This document shows, one piece after another, positions 32,561 to 41,643 of a stretch of DNA of 64,000 bases. The translations under genes were made by a program, and so were the position numbers. Origin of the DNA: Ktedonosporobacter rubrisoli (GTDB lineage: Bacteria > Chloroflexota > Ktedonobacteria > Ktedonobacterales > Ktedonobacteraceae); the NCBI RefSeq assembly GCF_004208415.1, contig NZ_CP035758.1:2232001-2296000 (forward strand). The letters are read 5' to 3'. The notes under the pieces were generated by a model that had not been told where the DNA came from, did no database searches, and worked only from the letters and a program-made list of their open reading frames with translations. The number at the start of each line of letters is the position of its first letter. Position 1 is the first letter of the stretch.

Positions 32561-34276
32561 ATGCCTGATCAAATCTCGGCAGGCTTTCCGCTTGCGGAGC
32601 AAAGCGATGAAGAGCTGCTCGCGCAGGCCCAGGCTGGCGAACTGGCAGCCATGCATAGCCTGTTTGAGCGCTACCATGCTCGTATCTATCGCTATCTCGT
32701 CTATATGGTCGGTGATGCCGGTACTGGAGCTGAATTAACCCGGGAGACTTTTCTTAAAGCCTGGGATGCCTTGCTGGAGTTGCGCAAAGCTGCTATTTTC
32801 GCGGCTTGGCTCTATCGCATTGCGACCAACTTGGTAAGGATCTATCAGCGCTCGCTGACCGACGTGCAGAAGCGATGGGGAGATGTAGAACAAGTAATAG
32901 CTTCTGGAGAAGGCGAGGCTGAGCTTGAGAAGAGCCTTTTCAGGGCACTCAACCAGGTTGAGCTTAGCTATCGGGCCAGCCTGCTGCTGGATCTGCTCGA
33001 AGCATACGAGCCAAGGCAGATAGCCGAGTGCCTGGGAACGTCGCCACAGCGAGCAGCCTCCAATATAAGTAAGGGATTGCAAGCCTTGCAGGATTTGTTG
33101 CCAGATGCTGGCCAGGCAGCCTTGCGGGCGCGCATCCAAGCTCTGGCTGTACCTGACTTAGTAGTGTCATCTCCTTTTAGCGCCAGTATTGACGAGCTTG
33201 AGAGCCGTGCCCGCGTTCCTTTTCTGCCTGACTATCTTTCCTACACGCACCGACTGCGCGCGCCCTGGCCGCGCCGTAAGCTCTATCTTTGCCTATCTTT
33301 AGCCTTGCTCTGCCTTGTGTATATGAGCAGTGGCCTGCTCCTCTGGCTCAAGCCTCATAGCCTGCCTAACTCTCAGCAAGCTCTCGTTTCCCCCACGCTA
33401 AATTCAGCAAAGCCTTTTAATGCTCATGGCCAACGGCCGGGCTGTATGTTCAATGGACCTCTCACAGCCTACCAGGAAAGGGGAACCTATCTCTGTTTCC
33501 ATCACCTCTATTGCGACGTGGAGCAGACCCAAAGCTTTCATGGCTATGGTCTGACGATCGAGCAGGCTTATCTTGATACCAACCTTTTGCTCGTGGCTAC
33601 CCGCCTGCTTACTCCTGATGGTAGGAGCATTGCCCATAGCATCGTAGCTGATATTGCCTCCTCCCAGATCGCCTTCGATCAAGACGGTCTTGATATTACG
33701 CGGGATCGCATGCTTGATGTGCAGCGAAACGCCTTCATCTCGCTCACAGCGCTGCCCTTACGCTTGCGCGTCTCACCTAACAGCTTATCTATGGCTCAAT
33801 CTGTGACCTTGCAGCTCCAGATCAAGGCATTAATGGTTAATGATAAAAACGATTGGCTGCTGGTGCAAGCCGAGACCAACCAGAGCATCGTTTTTCAGCT
33901 CAGCTTACCATACTTTGCCGGCCGTATCTTAACAAGAAATCTGGAAGGCAAGCCAGCGCCGGATGACATTGCCTTAAAGCAAGTTGTGGTAACGCCGGCC
34001 AGAACGGTGATCTGGCTGCAAGGAACGAAGCAAGATGAGCGGCTAATACATACCGGCGATCTTGCTCAGCTCAGCATTGCTCAACGTAAGTATGAAGTGC
34101 GCTCGCTGACCTGGGCGCGTAATAAGTATCAGGTCAGCGCGCTAAACTTTGAATACCCATTATATGATGCTCAAGGAACCTGGAATCTGAAGATTTACGG
34201 GACAGGCACAGAGGGGAAGTATCAAGACAAGAAGTTTGAAAAATCCTTCGCGGTTCTGCATAACACATCTGCCTAA
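32561..34276 (+). CDS. ECF-type sigma factor fused to a membrane-anchored domain
   Basis: A 571-residue protein. Sigma region 2 lies at about 26-97 (MHSLFERYHARIYRYLVYMV, FAAWLYRIATNLV). Region 4 lies at about 127-180 (YRASLLLDLLEAYEPRQIAE, then the helix-turn-helix LGTSPQRAASNISKGLQAL). A positively charged segment (PWPRRKLY) leads into one transmembrane helix at about 241-263. The last 300 residues should be outside the cell and look beta-rich; they resemble the extracytoplasmic part of DUF4179-type anti-sigma proteins. Most ECF factors are soluble and held by a separate anti-sigma factor; here sensor and sigma appear to be one chain. Region 2 is somewhat divergent. Confidence 0.75.
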   Translation: MPDQISAGFPLAEQSDEELLAQAQAGELAAMHSLFERYHARIYRYLVYMVGDAGTGAELTRETFLKAWDALLELRKAAIFAAWLYRIATNLVRIYQRSLTDVQKRWGDVEQVIASGEGEAELEKSLFRALNQVELSYRASLLLDLLEAYEPRQIAECLGTSPQRAASNISKGLQALQDLLPDAGQAALRARIQALAVPDLVVSSPFSASIDELESRARVPFLPDYLSYTHRLRAPWPRRKLYLCLSLALLCLVYMSSGLLLWLKPHSLPNSQQALVSPTLNSAKPFNAHGQRPGCMFNGPLTAYQERGTYLCFHHLYCDVEQTQSFHGYGLTIEQAYLDTNLLLVATRLLTPDGRSIAHSIVADIASSQIAFDQDGLDITRDRMLDVQRNAFISLTALPLRLRVSPNSLSMAQSVTLQLQIKALMVNDKNDWLLVQAETNQSIVFQLSLPYFAGRILTRNLEGKPAPDDIALKQVVVTPARTVIWLQGTKQDERLIHTGDLAQLSIAQRKYEVRSLTWARNKYQVSALNFEYPLYDAQGTWNLKIYGTGTEGKYQDKKFEKSFAVLHNTSA

Positions 34277-34309
34277 GCTAAATTTCTTCGTAGCGCATAG
34301 GCTTGACCC

Positions 34310-34322
34310 TGACACGTTGTCA
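34310..34322. promoter_or_regulatory. Small palindrome upstream of LLM gene
   Basis: TGACA-CGT-TGTCA, with 5-bp perfect arms, 65 bp before the LLM oxidoreductase start. A further TGTCA half-match lies shortly downstream in inverted form (AATGTCAGC). Possible operator. Confidence 0.3.
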
Positions 34323-34386
34323 TACTCTACAATGTCAGCAAAAGACAAAGTGTCTGTGGTATGACGGAACTAGAAGAGAGTAAGTT

Positions 34387-35229
34387 ATGAAATATGGTCT
34401 GGTCTTCCCGAATGTGGGGATTTATAGCGATGTGCGTAAGATGGCTGAGCTTGCCCAGCAGGCTGAAAAGGCGGGGTGGGATGGTTTCTTTATCTGGGAT
34501 ACGCTCCATTATATGGCTGAAAACCGGCCAGTGGCAGATCCCTGGATCGCCTTAACGGCGATTGCTATGCGGACCCAGCGCATCAAAATCGGCTTCCAGG
34601 TGACGCCACTGCCCCGCCGCCGGCCCTGGAAAGTGGCCCGTGAAGCCGTCACGCTTGACCACCTTTCCAACGGGCGCCTGATTCTTGGCGTTGGGATTGG
34701 CGATATACAGGATAGAGGCTTTGGCGCCTTTGGCGAAGAAACTGATGCCAGGAAGCGGGCCAGAATGCTTGATGAGAGCTTAGCCATCCTGCAAGGCCTG
34801 TGGAGTGGGAAGCCATTTAGCTACAGCGGTGAGTACTATCACGTTGATGAAATTACGTTCTTACCTCAACCGCTACAACAGCCCGGAATTCCGCTCTGGG
34901 CCGGTTGGATGTGGCCAGCCAGAAAGCCAATGGAGAGAGCTGCCCGCCTGAATGGAGCTAGCCCGATTTCAACTAATACTGATTTAGGGCTGACGCCTGA
35001 AGAGATTCGTCAGCTCAAAACATTTGTCGAGGAGAGGCGCACTAAAGATTCGCCGTTCGATATCGCGCCAATGGCTCCGGTCTTTGCGGCTATCAATGAT
35101 GAACAAGCGCGCGCAAGGCTGAAAGCATGCGCCGAGGCCGGCATGACCTGGGCCTTACAGGGCATATGGTCTGAGTCCGAATTTGAAAAGCTATATGCCA
35201 TGATCCTGCAGGGTCCTCCCTCCCTCTAG
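34387..35229 (+). CDS. LLM-class flavin-dependent oxidoreductase
   Basis: A 280-residue luciferase-like monooxygenase fold protein. Landmarks are GWDGFFIWDTLHY at strand 2, LDHLSNGRLILGVGIG near residue 95 and GEYYHVDEITFLPQPLQQPGIPLWAGW near 155. Such enzymes use FMN or F420; the form is closer to the F420-dependent group common in Actinobacteria and Chloroflexota. The substrate is unknown. It follows the sigma factor gene by 110 bp on the same strand but may have its own promoter. Confidence 0.82.
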   Translation: MKYGLVFPNVGIYSDVRKMAELAQQAEKAGWDGFFIWDTLHYMAENRPVADPWIALTAIAMRTQRIKIGFQVTPLPRRRPWKVAREAVTLDHLSNGRLILGVGIGDIQDRGFGAFGEETDARKRARMLDESLAILQGLWSGKPFSYSGEYYHVDEITFLPQPLQQPGIPLWAGWMWPARKPMERAARLNGASPISTNTDLGLTPEEIRQLKTFVEERRTKDSPFDIAPMAPVFAAINDEQARARLKACAEAGMTWALQGIWSESEFEKLYAMILQGPPSL

Positions 35230-35421
35230 CTCGGCAAAAGAAAAGCTGGAGCCTACCCAGCGTTTGTGGTGAAGGCACGCGCGGCGCTGTTACTGATAGT
35301 CCACGCCGCGCAACCTGTGATTGTCCTTTTCGTACATCTCCTCGCTTTGGAGATCATCTTGCGCGAACTTCTACCATGCCGAGAGGCTCAGAAGGCCCTT
35401 AAAATTACCACTTGCCAGGAT

Positions 35422-37041
35422 TCAGGCTTCGGTCGGGGCTTCGCTGCTCTCGTTGCTGGCTATCCACTGCGAAGGGTTATTGCGTAACCTCAATAGTTCT
35501 AGATCAAGGTCGCGTTGTACCCGGCGCAGAATCTCGTCATTAATGATCTCTTCATTGCGCAAGGCAAGGATAGCGTCGAGTTCGGCCTGGAGCAGCTCTT
35601 GCTCAGCACGTTCCCACATCTGCATATTTCGCTCTTCTTGCTCGTCCTGTTCGCCTTGATAACGGGCTCGATAAAGGCGCGTACGCCCCTCATAGCGATG
35701 GGTGAGCTTTTTAAGCTGCCCCTCTGTCAGCAAATTGTTTTGGGCAAGCTCCTCCAGTCGTGCCTTACCGGCCATAGCAGCCTTGAGGCGCGCTTTATGC
35801 TCTTCACGTTCGGCGCTGCCATCATCTACCACTTTCAAGACCTGAATAAGTGCGGGTAGGCTGAGCCCTTGAAGTACCAGGGTGACCAGAATAACCACGA
35901 AAGCTAGAAAGATAATGAGATTGCGATGCGGGAAAGGCATGCCCTTAACGAGGGGCAAGGAGAGCGCTGCCGCCAGGGTTACAATGCCGCGCATTCCGGT
36001 CCAGCCTAAAATTGTGACGTTTTGCCAGCTGGGGAGCTGGTCGCGGCTCTCGCCTCGTAGGAGCCGTGGCACATACGCGCCCGGAAAGACCCAGATGATC
36101 CTGATTAAAATGAGTGTCGCGCAGACGATTGCTGCATACCCCATCAGGGTCAAGGGGGGCTCGGATAACCCTTGCAGAACAATCGGCAATTGCAGGCCAA
36201 GCAGGATAAAGATCAAGCCGTTGAGGGCGAAGACAACCATATCCCAGATAGCAGTGCCCTGTAGGCGTAGGTCGGGCGTCATCGTATTGAAGCGAGGCTG
36301 ACCATAGAAGATACCCAGGGTTACAACGGCTACGACGCCAGAAGTATGAAAGGTCTCCGCTAGCAGATAAGCTCCATAGCCTGAGAGGAAAGTAAGCATA
36401 AGATAGACGGGAACATCTTCGGTGAGGCGGCGAAAGATCGGCGTGACAAGCAGGCCAATAATTATGCCGATCACCACACCTCCAGCACTGGCAAGTAGGA
36501 ATTGTGAACCGGCCTCTATCAGCGAAAACGAACCTGTCGTGACGGCCGCAATAGCCACGCGATAGGCTACCAGCGCTGTCGCGTCGTTGACCAGGCTCTC
36601 GCCTTCCAGAAGCGTGACGATCCGCCGGGGCAATTTTAAGCGCTCGGCTATGCTGCTGGCGGCCACTGCGTCGGGTGGTGCTACAATCGCTCCGAGGACA
36701 AAGGCTATTGGCCAGGGGAGCCCAAGCACAAAGTGCGCGACAAGGGCCACGGCTACAGTTGTGGCCAGTACAAGCCCGATCGCTAGTAAGCCGATAGCTT
36801 GAAGATTCGCGCGAAAATCACGAATCGGGGTGTTATAGGCCGAAAGCTGTAGTATGGGAGGCAAGAACAGGACGAATACAAGATCGGGATCGAGCTCAAT
36901 CCTTGGCAAGCCTGGGATAAAACTAATACCCAACCCGGCGAGGACAAGCAGGATTGGATATGGCAGCTGGATGCGCCGTGCTAAAGCCACCAGCATGACC
37001 ATAATAAAGAGCAAGGCGAGAATAATTTCACTATTATTCAT
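35422..37041 (-). CDS. Na+/H+ antiporter, CPA1 family
   Basis: A 539-residue membrane protein with about twelve hydrophobic segments. The ion-binding region is seen as GAIVAPPDAVAASS followed by LLEGESLVNDATALVAY, where the ND pair binds the ion in CPA1 exchangers. The last 130 residues are a charged, helical cytoplasmic tail rich in E, R and Q, typical of YjcE/NhaP-like members. It exports Na+ (or K+) for protons and supports pH and salt balance. It is transcribed alone. Confidence 0.9.
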   Translation of the reverse strand: MNNSEIILALLFIMVMLVALARRIQLPYPILLVLAGLGISFIPGLPRIELDPDLVFVLFLPPILQLSAYNTPIRDFRANLQAIGLLAIGLVLATTVAVALVAHFVLGLPWPIAFVLGAIVAPPDAVAASSIAERLKLPRRIVTLLEGESLVNDATALVAYRVAIAAVTTGSFSLIEAGSQFLLASAGGVVIGIIIGLLVTPIFRRLTEDVPVYLMLTFLSGYGAYLLAETFHTSGVVAVVTLGIFYGQPRFNTMTPDLRLQGTAIWDMVVFALNGLIFILLGLQLPIVLQGLSEPPLTLMGYAAIVCATLILIRIIWVFPGAYVPRLLRGESRDQLPSWQNVTILGWTGMRGIVTLAAALSLPLVKGMPFPHRNLIIFLAFVVILVTLVLQGLSLPALIQVLKVVDDGSAEREEHKARLKAAMAGKARLEELAQNNLLTEGQLKKLTHRYEGRTRLYRARYQGEQDEQEERNMQMWERAEQELLQAELDAILALRNEEIINDEILRRVQRDLDLELLRLRNNPSQWIASNESSEAPTEA

Positions 37042-37473
37042 GGTAAAAAAAGCCTCCTGGGATGGATTCTCTCAAAAGCGAGCGAGGACACCTTGCTTTT
37101 CATACCACAAATTTTTGGTAAAGTCTAGCATGGAGTGCTGGGTCTAGCGCTGTTTAAATAGGCATCTGATTATTGAACATGCTTCCGCTAATTGTAATTT
37201 TTAACGGCCATAAATAAGTATATTCATGCTAAGTTAGCTGATTCTGCGAATTAACCAAGAAAAAAATATGGGCTTTATGTCTCATTGTTGCTTCCGATAG
37301 TGCAGGGCAGATACTTTACCTTATGCTCTCAGATGCAGTTTCTTGCCTGATTGTGTTTTATCTTCTTGTTACTTCCTAAACTAACTTGACTGTAAGGGTT
37401 ATCCTATGCTATGAATAAAGCAGTTCATCGCTCGTTTTAGCAGGTTTTAGTAAGTTTTGAGAAGTGCTTGACT
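37042..37473. other. Intergenic region upstream of HTH-PAS kinase gene
   Basis: About 430 bp of AT-rich DNA between divergent genes. A possible -35 TTGACT near 37387 and TATGAA about 18 bp further on could serve the kinase gene. A short perfect palindrome, GCTAAGTTAGC, lies near 37230. No gene is seen. Confidence 0.4.
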
Positions 37474-39444
37474 ATGACAAAGATAGAACCCCGCCTGTTA
37501 TCGATTCAGAAAGCTGCAGCCTTTTTAGGGGTTGATGCCAATACGATTCGTAATTGGGCAAGGAGTGGATTGCTCGAAGGTGTGAAGGTCGGGCGTCGAG
37601 GCGACTGGCGATTTAGCCAGGAGAGCTTGCTTGCCATGACTCAAACAGCCGAGTTAAGAAGCCCGGGCCATACCGCGCAATTTCACCTTGCTGCCATTAT
37701 TGAGTCCTCAGATGATGCTATCATTAGTATAAATTTAGCTGGAATTATTACCATTTGGAACAGGGCGGCAGAAAAGATCTTTGGCTACACAGTCCAGGAG
37801 GCTCTTGGCCAGCCAATCAACTTGATTATTCCGGAGGAATTGCACAACGAAGAGCAAGAGCTTCTGCTTAAAATTAAGCAAGGGAATTGCATTGAGCACT
37901 ATGAAACCGTTCGCAGGAAGAAAACCGGTGAGAAGCTAGTAGTTTCTCTCACCCTTTCTCCTATCAAAGACGAGATCGGTACCATTATTGGCGTCTCGAA
38001 AATCGTCAGAAACATCTCAAGGCGAAATCGTGATATGGAGGCACAACTGTATCTGGCAGCTATCGTTGCCTCATCAGATGATGCCATCGTCAGTAAAAAC
38101 CTCAATGGGATCGTCACTAGTTGGAACAAAGGAGCTGAGCGCATCTTTGGTTACACTGAGGAAGAAGCCATTGGCAAGGAGATCAAGACGCTCATTATTC
38201 CTAAAGATCGCTGGCAGGAAGAGGATAATATTCTCCGCACCCTCAAGCAAGGAATCAGGATCGATCATTTCGAAACTGAGCGCGTGCGCAAAGATGGCAA
38301 ATCCATTATGGCCTCTGTGACCATCTCACCCATTAAGGATGGGGAGGGCAACATTATTGGAGCCTCAAAAGTTGCTCGCGATATTACCGAAAAAAAACAG
38401 ATGGAAAACGAGATTGCCTATCTTGCATCCTTAGTGGAAGCCAATGCCGATGCGATTTGGGGCATGGCGCTCGATGGAACGATCAGCAGTTGGAATAAAG
38501 GCGCGGAAAAGTTGTATGGCTATACAGCAGAAGAAATGATTGGAAAACCCTTGACCGTGCTTGTCCCCTCTGATAAAGTTCAAGAACTGAGCTCACTAGG
38601 CCAGATTATCGCGCGAGGGCAGCAAGTTGTTAATCATGAGACGCAGCGGCTCACTAGAGAGAACAGACGAATTGACGTATCAGTAAGTATGGCACCTGTC
38701 AAAGCGTCGAATGGAACCATCACTGGCATCTCTCTTACGGCTCGCGATATTACTGCCCTCAAGCAACTAGAGAAAAATAAGGATGAATTTATTGGTGCGG
38801 CAAGCCATGAACTCAAAACTCCTTTAACCAGCCAAAAGATGTTTCTTCAACTTCTGCAACGGGAAGTGGCGCAATTACCAAACTCAAAAATGGAACAATA
38901 TGTAGTTAGAATTCTCAAACAAAATGAGCGGATGAACCAGCTGGTCAACGAAATGCTTACCATCGCCCGCCTTGAAGCTGGTCAGTTGCAGCTCAAGAAA
39001 GCGCCGTGTTTGCTCATCGATTGTGTCAAGGAGGTTTTGAACGAGCTCGCTCTTGCCTTCCCCACTCATCAAGTCATTGTCGAAGGAACTCATAGCAGAG
39101 CAGTTACTATTGATAAAAAACGTATAAGTGAGGTGATTACCAATTTACTAATGAATGCCGTAAAATACTCGCCAAAGGCAAATCGGATTGTCGTTAGCCT
39201 CTCTGAGGATGCCGCCAGGGTGACGCTTTCGGTACAGGATTTTGGGATTGGTATCGCGAAAGCAGATCAAAAAAGAATCTTTGAAAAGTTTTTCCGGGTG
39301 AGTGGAGAGAGCGAGCAAACCTATCCGGGCTTTGGCATGGGACTCTACATTGCCTCAGAGATTGTTGCTCAACATCAGGGTAAGCTCTGGGTTGAGAGTA
39401 CGCTCGGAAAAGGGACAACGTTTCATTTAAGCTTGCCGGCCTAA
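37474..39444 (+). CDS. Histidine kinase with N-terminal DNA-binding HTH and three PAS domains
   Basis: A 656-residue soluble protein. Residues of about 8-58 form a MerR/excisionase-type helix-turn-helix (LSIQKAAAFLGVDANTIRNW, GRRGDWRFSQESL). Three PAS domains with PAC motifs follow at about 70-190, 195-315 and 320-435; each shows the pattern SSDDAI..., WN(K/R)GAE(K/R)(I/L)(F/Y)GYT, and the ISPIKD/VAPV-type end. HisKA (ASHELKTPLTSQ) and HATPase (NLLMNAVKYSP, DFGIGIA, GFGMGLYIA) finish it. No transmembrane helix is present. I start at ATG 37474 rather than the TTG two codons earlier. The partner is the receiver protein 55 bp downstream. A kinase carrying its own DNA-binding domain is unusual. 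Confidence 0.88.
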   Translation: MTKIEPRLLSIQKAAAFLGVDANTIRNWARSGLLEGVKVGRRGDWRFSQESLLAMTQTAELRSPGHTAQFHLAAIIESSDDAIISINLAGIITIWNRAAEKIFGYTVQEALGQPINLIIPEELHNEEQELLLKIKQGNCIEHYETVRRKKTGEKLVVSLTLSPIKDEIGTIIGVSKIVRNISRRNRDMEAQLYLAAIVASSDDAIVSKNLNGIVTSWNKGAERIFGYTEEEAIGKEIKTLIIPKDRWQEEDNILRTLKQGIRIDHFETERVRKDGKSIMASVTISPIKDGEGNIIGASKVARDITEKKQMENEIAYLASLVEANADAIWGMALDGTISSWNKGAEKLYGYTAEEMIGKPLTVLVPSDKVQELSSLGQIIARGQQVVNHETQRLTRENRRIDVSVSMAPVKASNGTITGISLTARDITALKQLEKNKDEFIGAASHELKTPLTSQKMFLQLLQREVAQLPNSKMEQYVVRILKQNERMNQLVNEMLTIARLEAGQLQLKKAPCLLIDCVKEVLNELALAFPTHQVIVEGTHSRAVTIDKKRISEVITNLLMNAVKYSPKANRIVVSLSEDAARVTLSVQDFGIGIAKADQKRIFEKFFRVSGESEQTYPGFGMGLYIASEIVAQHQGKLWVESTLGKGTTFHLSLPA

Positions 39445-39499
39445 AATGAGAGGATGAACAGGTAAGTACAGCGCATGCGGTATTTCTTGAGAACAGCTT

Positions 39500-39880
39500 A
39501 TGGGAAAAACAATCTTGATAATTGATGATGACCCCGATATCGTAGAGGCCATCCAAATGACCCTGGAAGGTACAGGATATGCAACAGTCGTTACTCAGAA
39601 AGCTGAAGAAGCGCTGTCCAAAGCGCTTGAATGCTCTCCGCGCCTGATTATCCTGGATTTGCTTCTTTCGGGCTATGATGGTCGAGATATTGCCCAAAAC
39701 TTAAAAAATACAGACAGAACGAAAACTATTCCTCTACTGATGATCTCGGCCCATCCCGATGCTGAGCAGCGGACAAAGGCAGTTGGCGCCGATGCCTTTC
39801 TTGCCAAACCCTTCGATATCTATCAACTTCTTGCGATCGTTGAGGAGTTGACAGAAGACTTCTCTAAGCATGATTCTTAG
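39500..39880 (+). CDS. Single-domain response regulator
   Basis: A 126-residue receiver domain without output domain. Acidic residues are in IIDDDPD, the phospho-acceptor is D53 in LIILDLLLSGYDG and the conserved lysine is K103 in LAKPFD. It lies 55 bp after the HTH-PAS kinase and is probably its phosphoryl acceptor. Without a DNA-binding domain it must act by protein contact or as a phosphate sink, or return control to the kinase's own DNA-binding domain. Confidence 0.88.
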   Translation: MGKTILIIDDDPDIVEAIQMTLEGTGYATVVTQKAEEALSKALECSPRLIILDLLLSGYDGRDIAQNLKNTDRTKTIPLLMISAHPDAEQRTKAVGADAFLAKPFDIYQLLAIVEELTEDFSKHDS

Positions 39881-40034
39881 AGAAGTAATACGAAGGAGAA
39901 CGGGTGATGGTGGACTGAGTATATTTCTCTCCTCCACAAGATACGCGGGCAAAAACTGGAAAATTAAATAATCCTGTGTAATGTAGGAAAACGTTGACGA
40001 GAAGTATTTTTCTGTTATTAAGAAAGGAGCTCTT

Positions 40035-41435
40035 GTGGATCAGGCCTTCAAAGCAGCGGATGCCCCTTCTCTGGCAGAGCGATTCCAGCAAGGGAAGGCT
40101 CTGCGCAAACAGGTTTCACGTAGCAGTCACGCAGTCTGGAAGCCTGCCGAAGGGCGTCCTGACCCTATCAGCGTTTTACAAGCATCCAATAGCTCACGCC
40201 TGCCCCAGCTTGTACCTATCCGCTATAGCCGAATGCTGCTCTCTCCATTTGCTTTTTTGCGTGGTTCTGCTCTTATCATGGCTGGCGATCTGGCGACGAC
40301 ACCTTCCACAGGCCTGAATGTCCAGCTTTGCGGGGACGCGCACCTCTCCAATTTCGGGATATACGCGACGCCAGAACGTCATCTGGTCTTCGATATCAAC
40401 GATTTTGACGAAACCCTCCCGGGACCGTGGGAATGGGATGTCAAGCGCCTGGCAGCCAGCATCGTCGTGGCAGGGCAAGCACTTGGCCAGGCCAGGGCGG
40501 CTGTGCGTAGAGCAGTGATACGTTGTGTCCAAACCTACCGCGAACGGATGTGGACATATGCTTACATGCGTCCTCTTGACCTCTGGTATGCTCAAATTTC
40601 TGTGGCGCAAACGCTGCGACAGATGCATCCAATAGTGCGTCGCTCTCTGTCTCGCGAACTTGACAAAGCGCGGCAGCGCACGGCAATCCAGGCTTTTCCT
40701 AAACTGGCTGAGCAGATGCATGGCCAGTGCATTATCAAGGATGAGCCTCCTTTTACCAGGCGCATTGTCAATCCAGGGTTGGTCAGCGACTTGAAAGAGG
40801 TAATGCAGGCATATGCGGCAACTCTGCCAGAGGATCGGCGGCAACTGCTGCGCGAGTACCGGCTTGTGGATTTCGCCTTGAAAGTTGTGGGGGTAGGTAG
40901 TGTTGGTACACGCTGCTATATTGCTTTGCTGCTAGGGGAGGACAGCACTGATCCTCTCTTCCTTCAGATAAAAGAGGCCCAAGCTTCGGTGCTAGAAGCG
41001 TATCTGAAGAGGAGCCGTTATGACAATCATGCCCAGCGCGTGGTGTGTGGGCAACAACTCATTCAAGGAGCTAGCGATATCTTTCTGGGCTGGACGAGCA
41101 GCTCGTCGCATAATTTCTATGTGCGTCAACTCCGCGATATGTCGCGTTCTCCTCATCTCGAACACATGAGTACGGCTGATTTTATTAGCTATACAAGCCT
41201 GTGTGGATGGGCACTTGCCCGAGCGCATGCGCGTTCTGGCGATGCCGCGCGCATCAGTGGCTATCTTGGCAAAAATGATGTGTTTGATCAGGCTATTGCA
41301 ATCTTTGCCCGCAAATATGCTATCCAGGTCGAACGGGATCACGCTGCGCTTGTCAAGGCTGTAAGCGCGGGTCGCGTTGCAGTTTCGGTCAATGAAGAAG
41401 CGCCATCGACGTCTTCGGACTCTTCCCTACTGTAG
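40035..41435 (+). CDS. DUF2252 family protein
   Basis: A 466-residue soluble protein of the DUF2252 family. The typical signature is present: RYSRMLLSPFAFLRGSALIMA, then LCGDAHLSNFGIYATPERHLVFDINDFDE near residue 100. The D/N-rich GDAHLxNFG...FDxNDFDE pattern recalls the catalytic loop and metal site of aminoglycoside phosphotransferase/kinase-like proteins, so a phosphotransfer role is likely but unproved. The start is GTG, with AAAGGAGC upstream. It has no obvious partner gene. Confidence 0.85.
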   Translation: MDQAFKAADAPSLAERFQQGKALRKQVSRSSHAVWKPAEGRPDPISVLQASNSSRLPQLVPIRYSRMLLSPFAFLRGSALIMAGDLATTPSTGLNVQLCGDAHLSNFGIYATPERHLVFDINDFDETLPGPWEWDVKRLAASIVVAGQALGQARAAVRRAVIRCVQTYRERMWTYAYMRPLDLWYAQISVAQTLRQMHPIVRRSLSRELDKARQRTAIQAFPKLAEQMHGQCIIKDEPPFTRRIVNPGLVSDLKEVMQAYAATLPEDRRQLLREYRLVDFALKVVGVGSVGTRCYIALLLGEDSTDPLFLQIKEAQASVLEAYLKRSRYDNHAQRVVCGQQLIQGASDIFLGWTSSSSHNFYVRQLRDMSRSPHLEHMSTADFISYTSLCGWALARAHARSGDAARISGYLGKNDVFDQAIAIFARKYAIQVERDHAALVKAVSAGRVAVSVNEEAPSTSSDSSLL

Positions 41436-41643
41436 CAGGCCTCATGGCTATCTTCTTCACTTAGCCAGCTCTGAGGACTCCCTCAAAGATTTCTACTATT
41501 ATTGAAGAAAGTTCAGCTTATTGACAGGTAGCGGGCGAGGTGTTATTCTCAGCGTAACCCTACTAATAATTGTTACTAGTTACGTATGAGCTTGATGCGC
41601 TCATTGAGGCTGGGCATATTCATCAGGTAAAGGAGTGCCTGCG

